NCBI GenBank assembly: GCA_964603325.1
Contig: CAZRUH010000002.1
Coordinates: 1 to 40,965, forward strand
Direction: 5' to 3'
From: LSNR01 sp964603325
GTDB lineage: Bacteria; Patescibacteriota; Minisyncoccia; Moranbacterales; UBA9337
DNA length: 40,965 bases
How positions within the stretch are numbered: position 1 is the stretch's first letter; each line of letters begins with the position of its first letter. The notes under the pieces were generated by a model. It saw only the letters and a program-made list of their open reading frames with translations, had not been told where the DNA came from and made no database searches. This document shows positions 40,819-40,965 of this stretch, in pieces. A program made the position numbers and the translations under genes.

Positions 40819-40965
40819 ATTTTAAAAATAAATTAAATTCGTTAATCACATTACAAATTGTATTTCATAGAAAACAAAATATCAAGCTTCCATACAAAAC
40901 CACACTTATTATCAAAACCCCCTACCGGCTTACCGATAAGGGGTTAAAAAACAGTTTGTTTTTTG
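40819..40965. other. right-edge intergenic region
   Basis: No gene is visible. It should contain the promoter of the transferase gene, which I could not identify clearly. A terminator (40916-40945) belongs to a leftward gene beyond the window, and a further inverted repeat AAAAAACA/TGTTTTTT lies at the very end. Confidence 0.5.
40916..40945 (-). terminator. intrinsic terminator of a leftward gene outside the window
   Basis: AACCCCCTACCGG (40916-40928) pairs with CCGATAAGGGGTT (40933-40945), thirteen pairs including two G-U on the minus-strand RNA, with a 4-nt loop. On the minus strand it is followed by TTTTG. On the plus strand there is no T-run directly after the stem. Confidence 0.75.

Overview
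The window is strongly AT-rich DNA from a bacterium with a peptidoglycan wall and MreB. Gene content and style point to the Candidate Phyla Radiation (Patescibacteria, Parcubacteria/Paceibacteria-like). The evidence is large secreted Cys-rich and TSP3-repeat proteins, a DUF4446 protein next to a PEGA protein, a shortened MurE-like ligase, tightly packed genes and few recognisable Shine-Dalgarno sites. TGA is used as a stop (for example at the end of the gene upstream of hypC), so this is not a lineage that has reassigned UGA. The lineage call is inference from gene families; no ribosomal marker is present.

Layout. 1-526: 5' part of a Xer-type tyrosine recombinase cut by the window edge. 870-6421: four leftward genes for exported or surface proteins. 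One of them (2649-4261) is split by a 100-N scaffold gap with a duplicated 55-bp flank, which is an assembly artefact. 6536-8188: UbiA-type prenyltransferase with an extra membrane domain. 8193-17615: an apparent eight-gene leftward operon with a PEGA/propeller protein, DUF4446 protein, UUP1-type 7TM protein, a fusion of a glutamate-ligase-like ATP-grasp with a retropepsin-like domain, three more ATP-grasp ligases, and penicillin-binding protein 1A. 17710-23047: rightward tsaD, valS, a PrsW-like membrane protein and a small heat-shock protein. 23189-30166: leftward murA, mreB, glycosyltransferase, manC, an unknown gene, hypC and hypD. 30378-30962: rightward membrane-anchored lysozyme-fold protein. 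30970-32163: leftward thiI. 32164-32928: a gene-free stretch with strong hairpins and two DnaA boxes. 32929-38127: an anchored surface protein (leftward), a helical protein and an O-antigen-ligase-like protein (rightward), then GT2 and a MurE-like ligase (leftward). 38128-40965: a 44-residue membrane protein with a long leader, tRNA-Gly(UCC), a 70-residue membrane protein and a gamma-glutamyltransferase-family protein.

How it fits together. Most genes serve the cell envelope: peptidoglycan precursors (murA, MurE-like), polymerisation (PBP1A), shape (mreB), surface polysaccharide (manC, GT4, GT2, O-antigen-ligase-like) and exported proteins. The best candidate for an undescribed system is the ATP-grasp cluster at 10742-15613. 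It combines four ATP-grasp ligases, a 7TM protein whose usual inactive-transglutaminase partner is absent, and a retropepsin-like domain fused to one ligase, all in line with PBP1A. I infer an envelope-linked peptide or amide bond formation and trimming pathway; the substrate cannot be read from sequence. A second oddity is hypC-hypD sitting at the end of an envelope operon with no hydrogenase gene in view.
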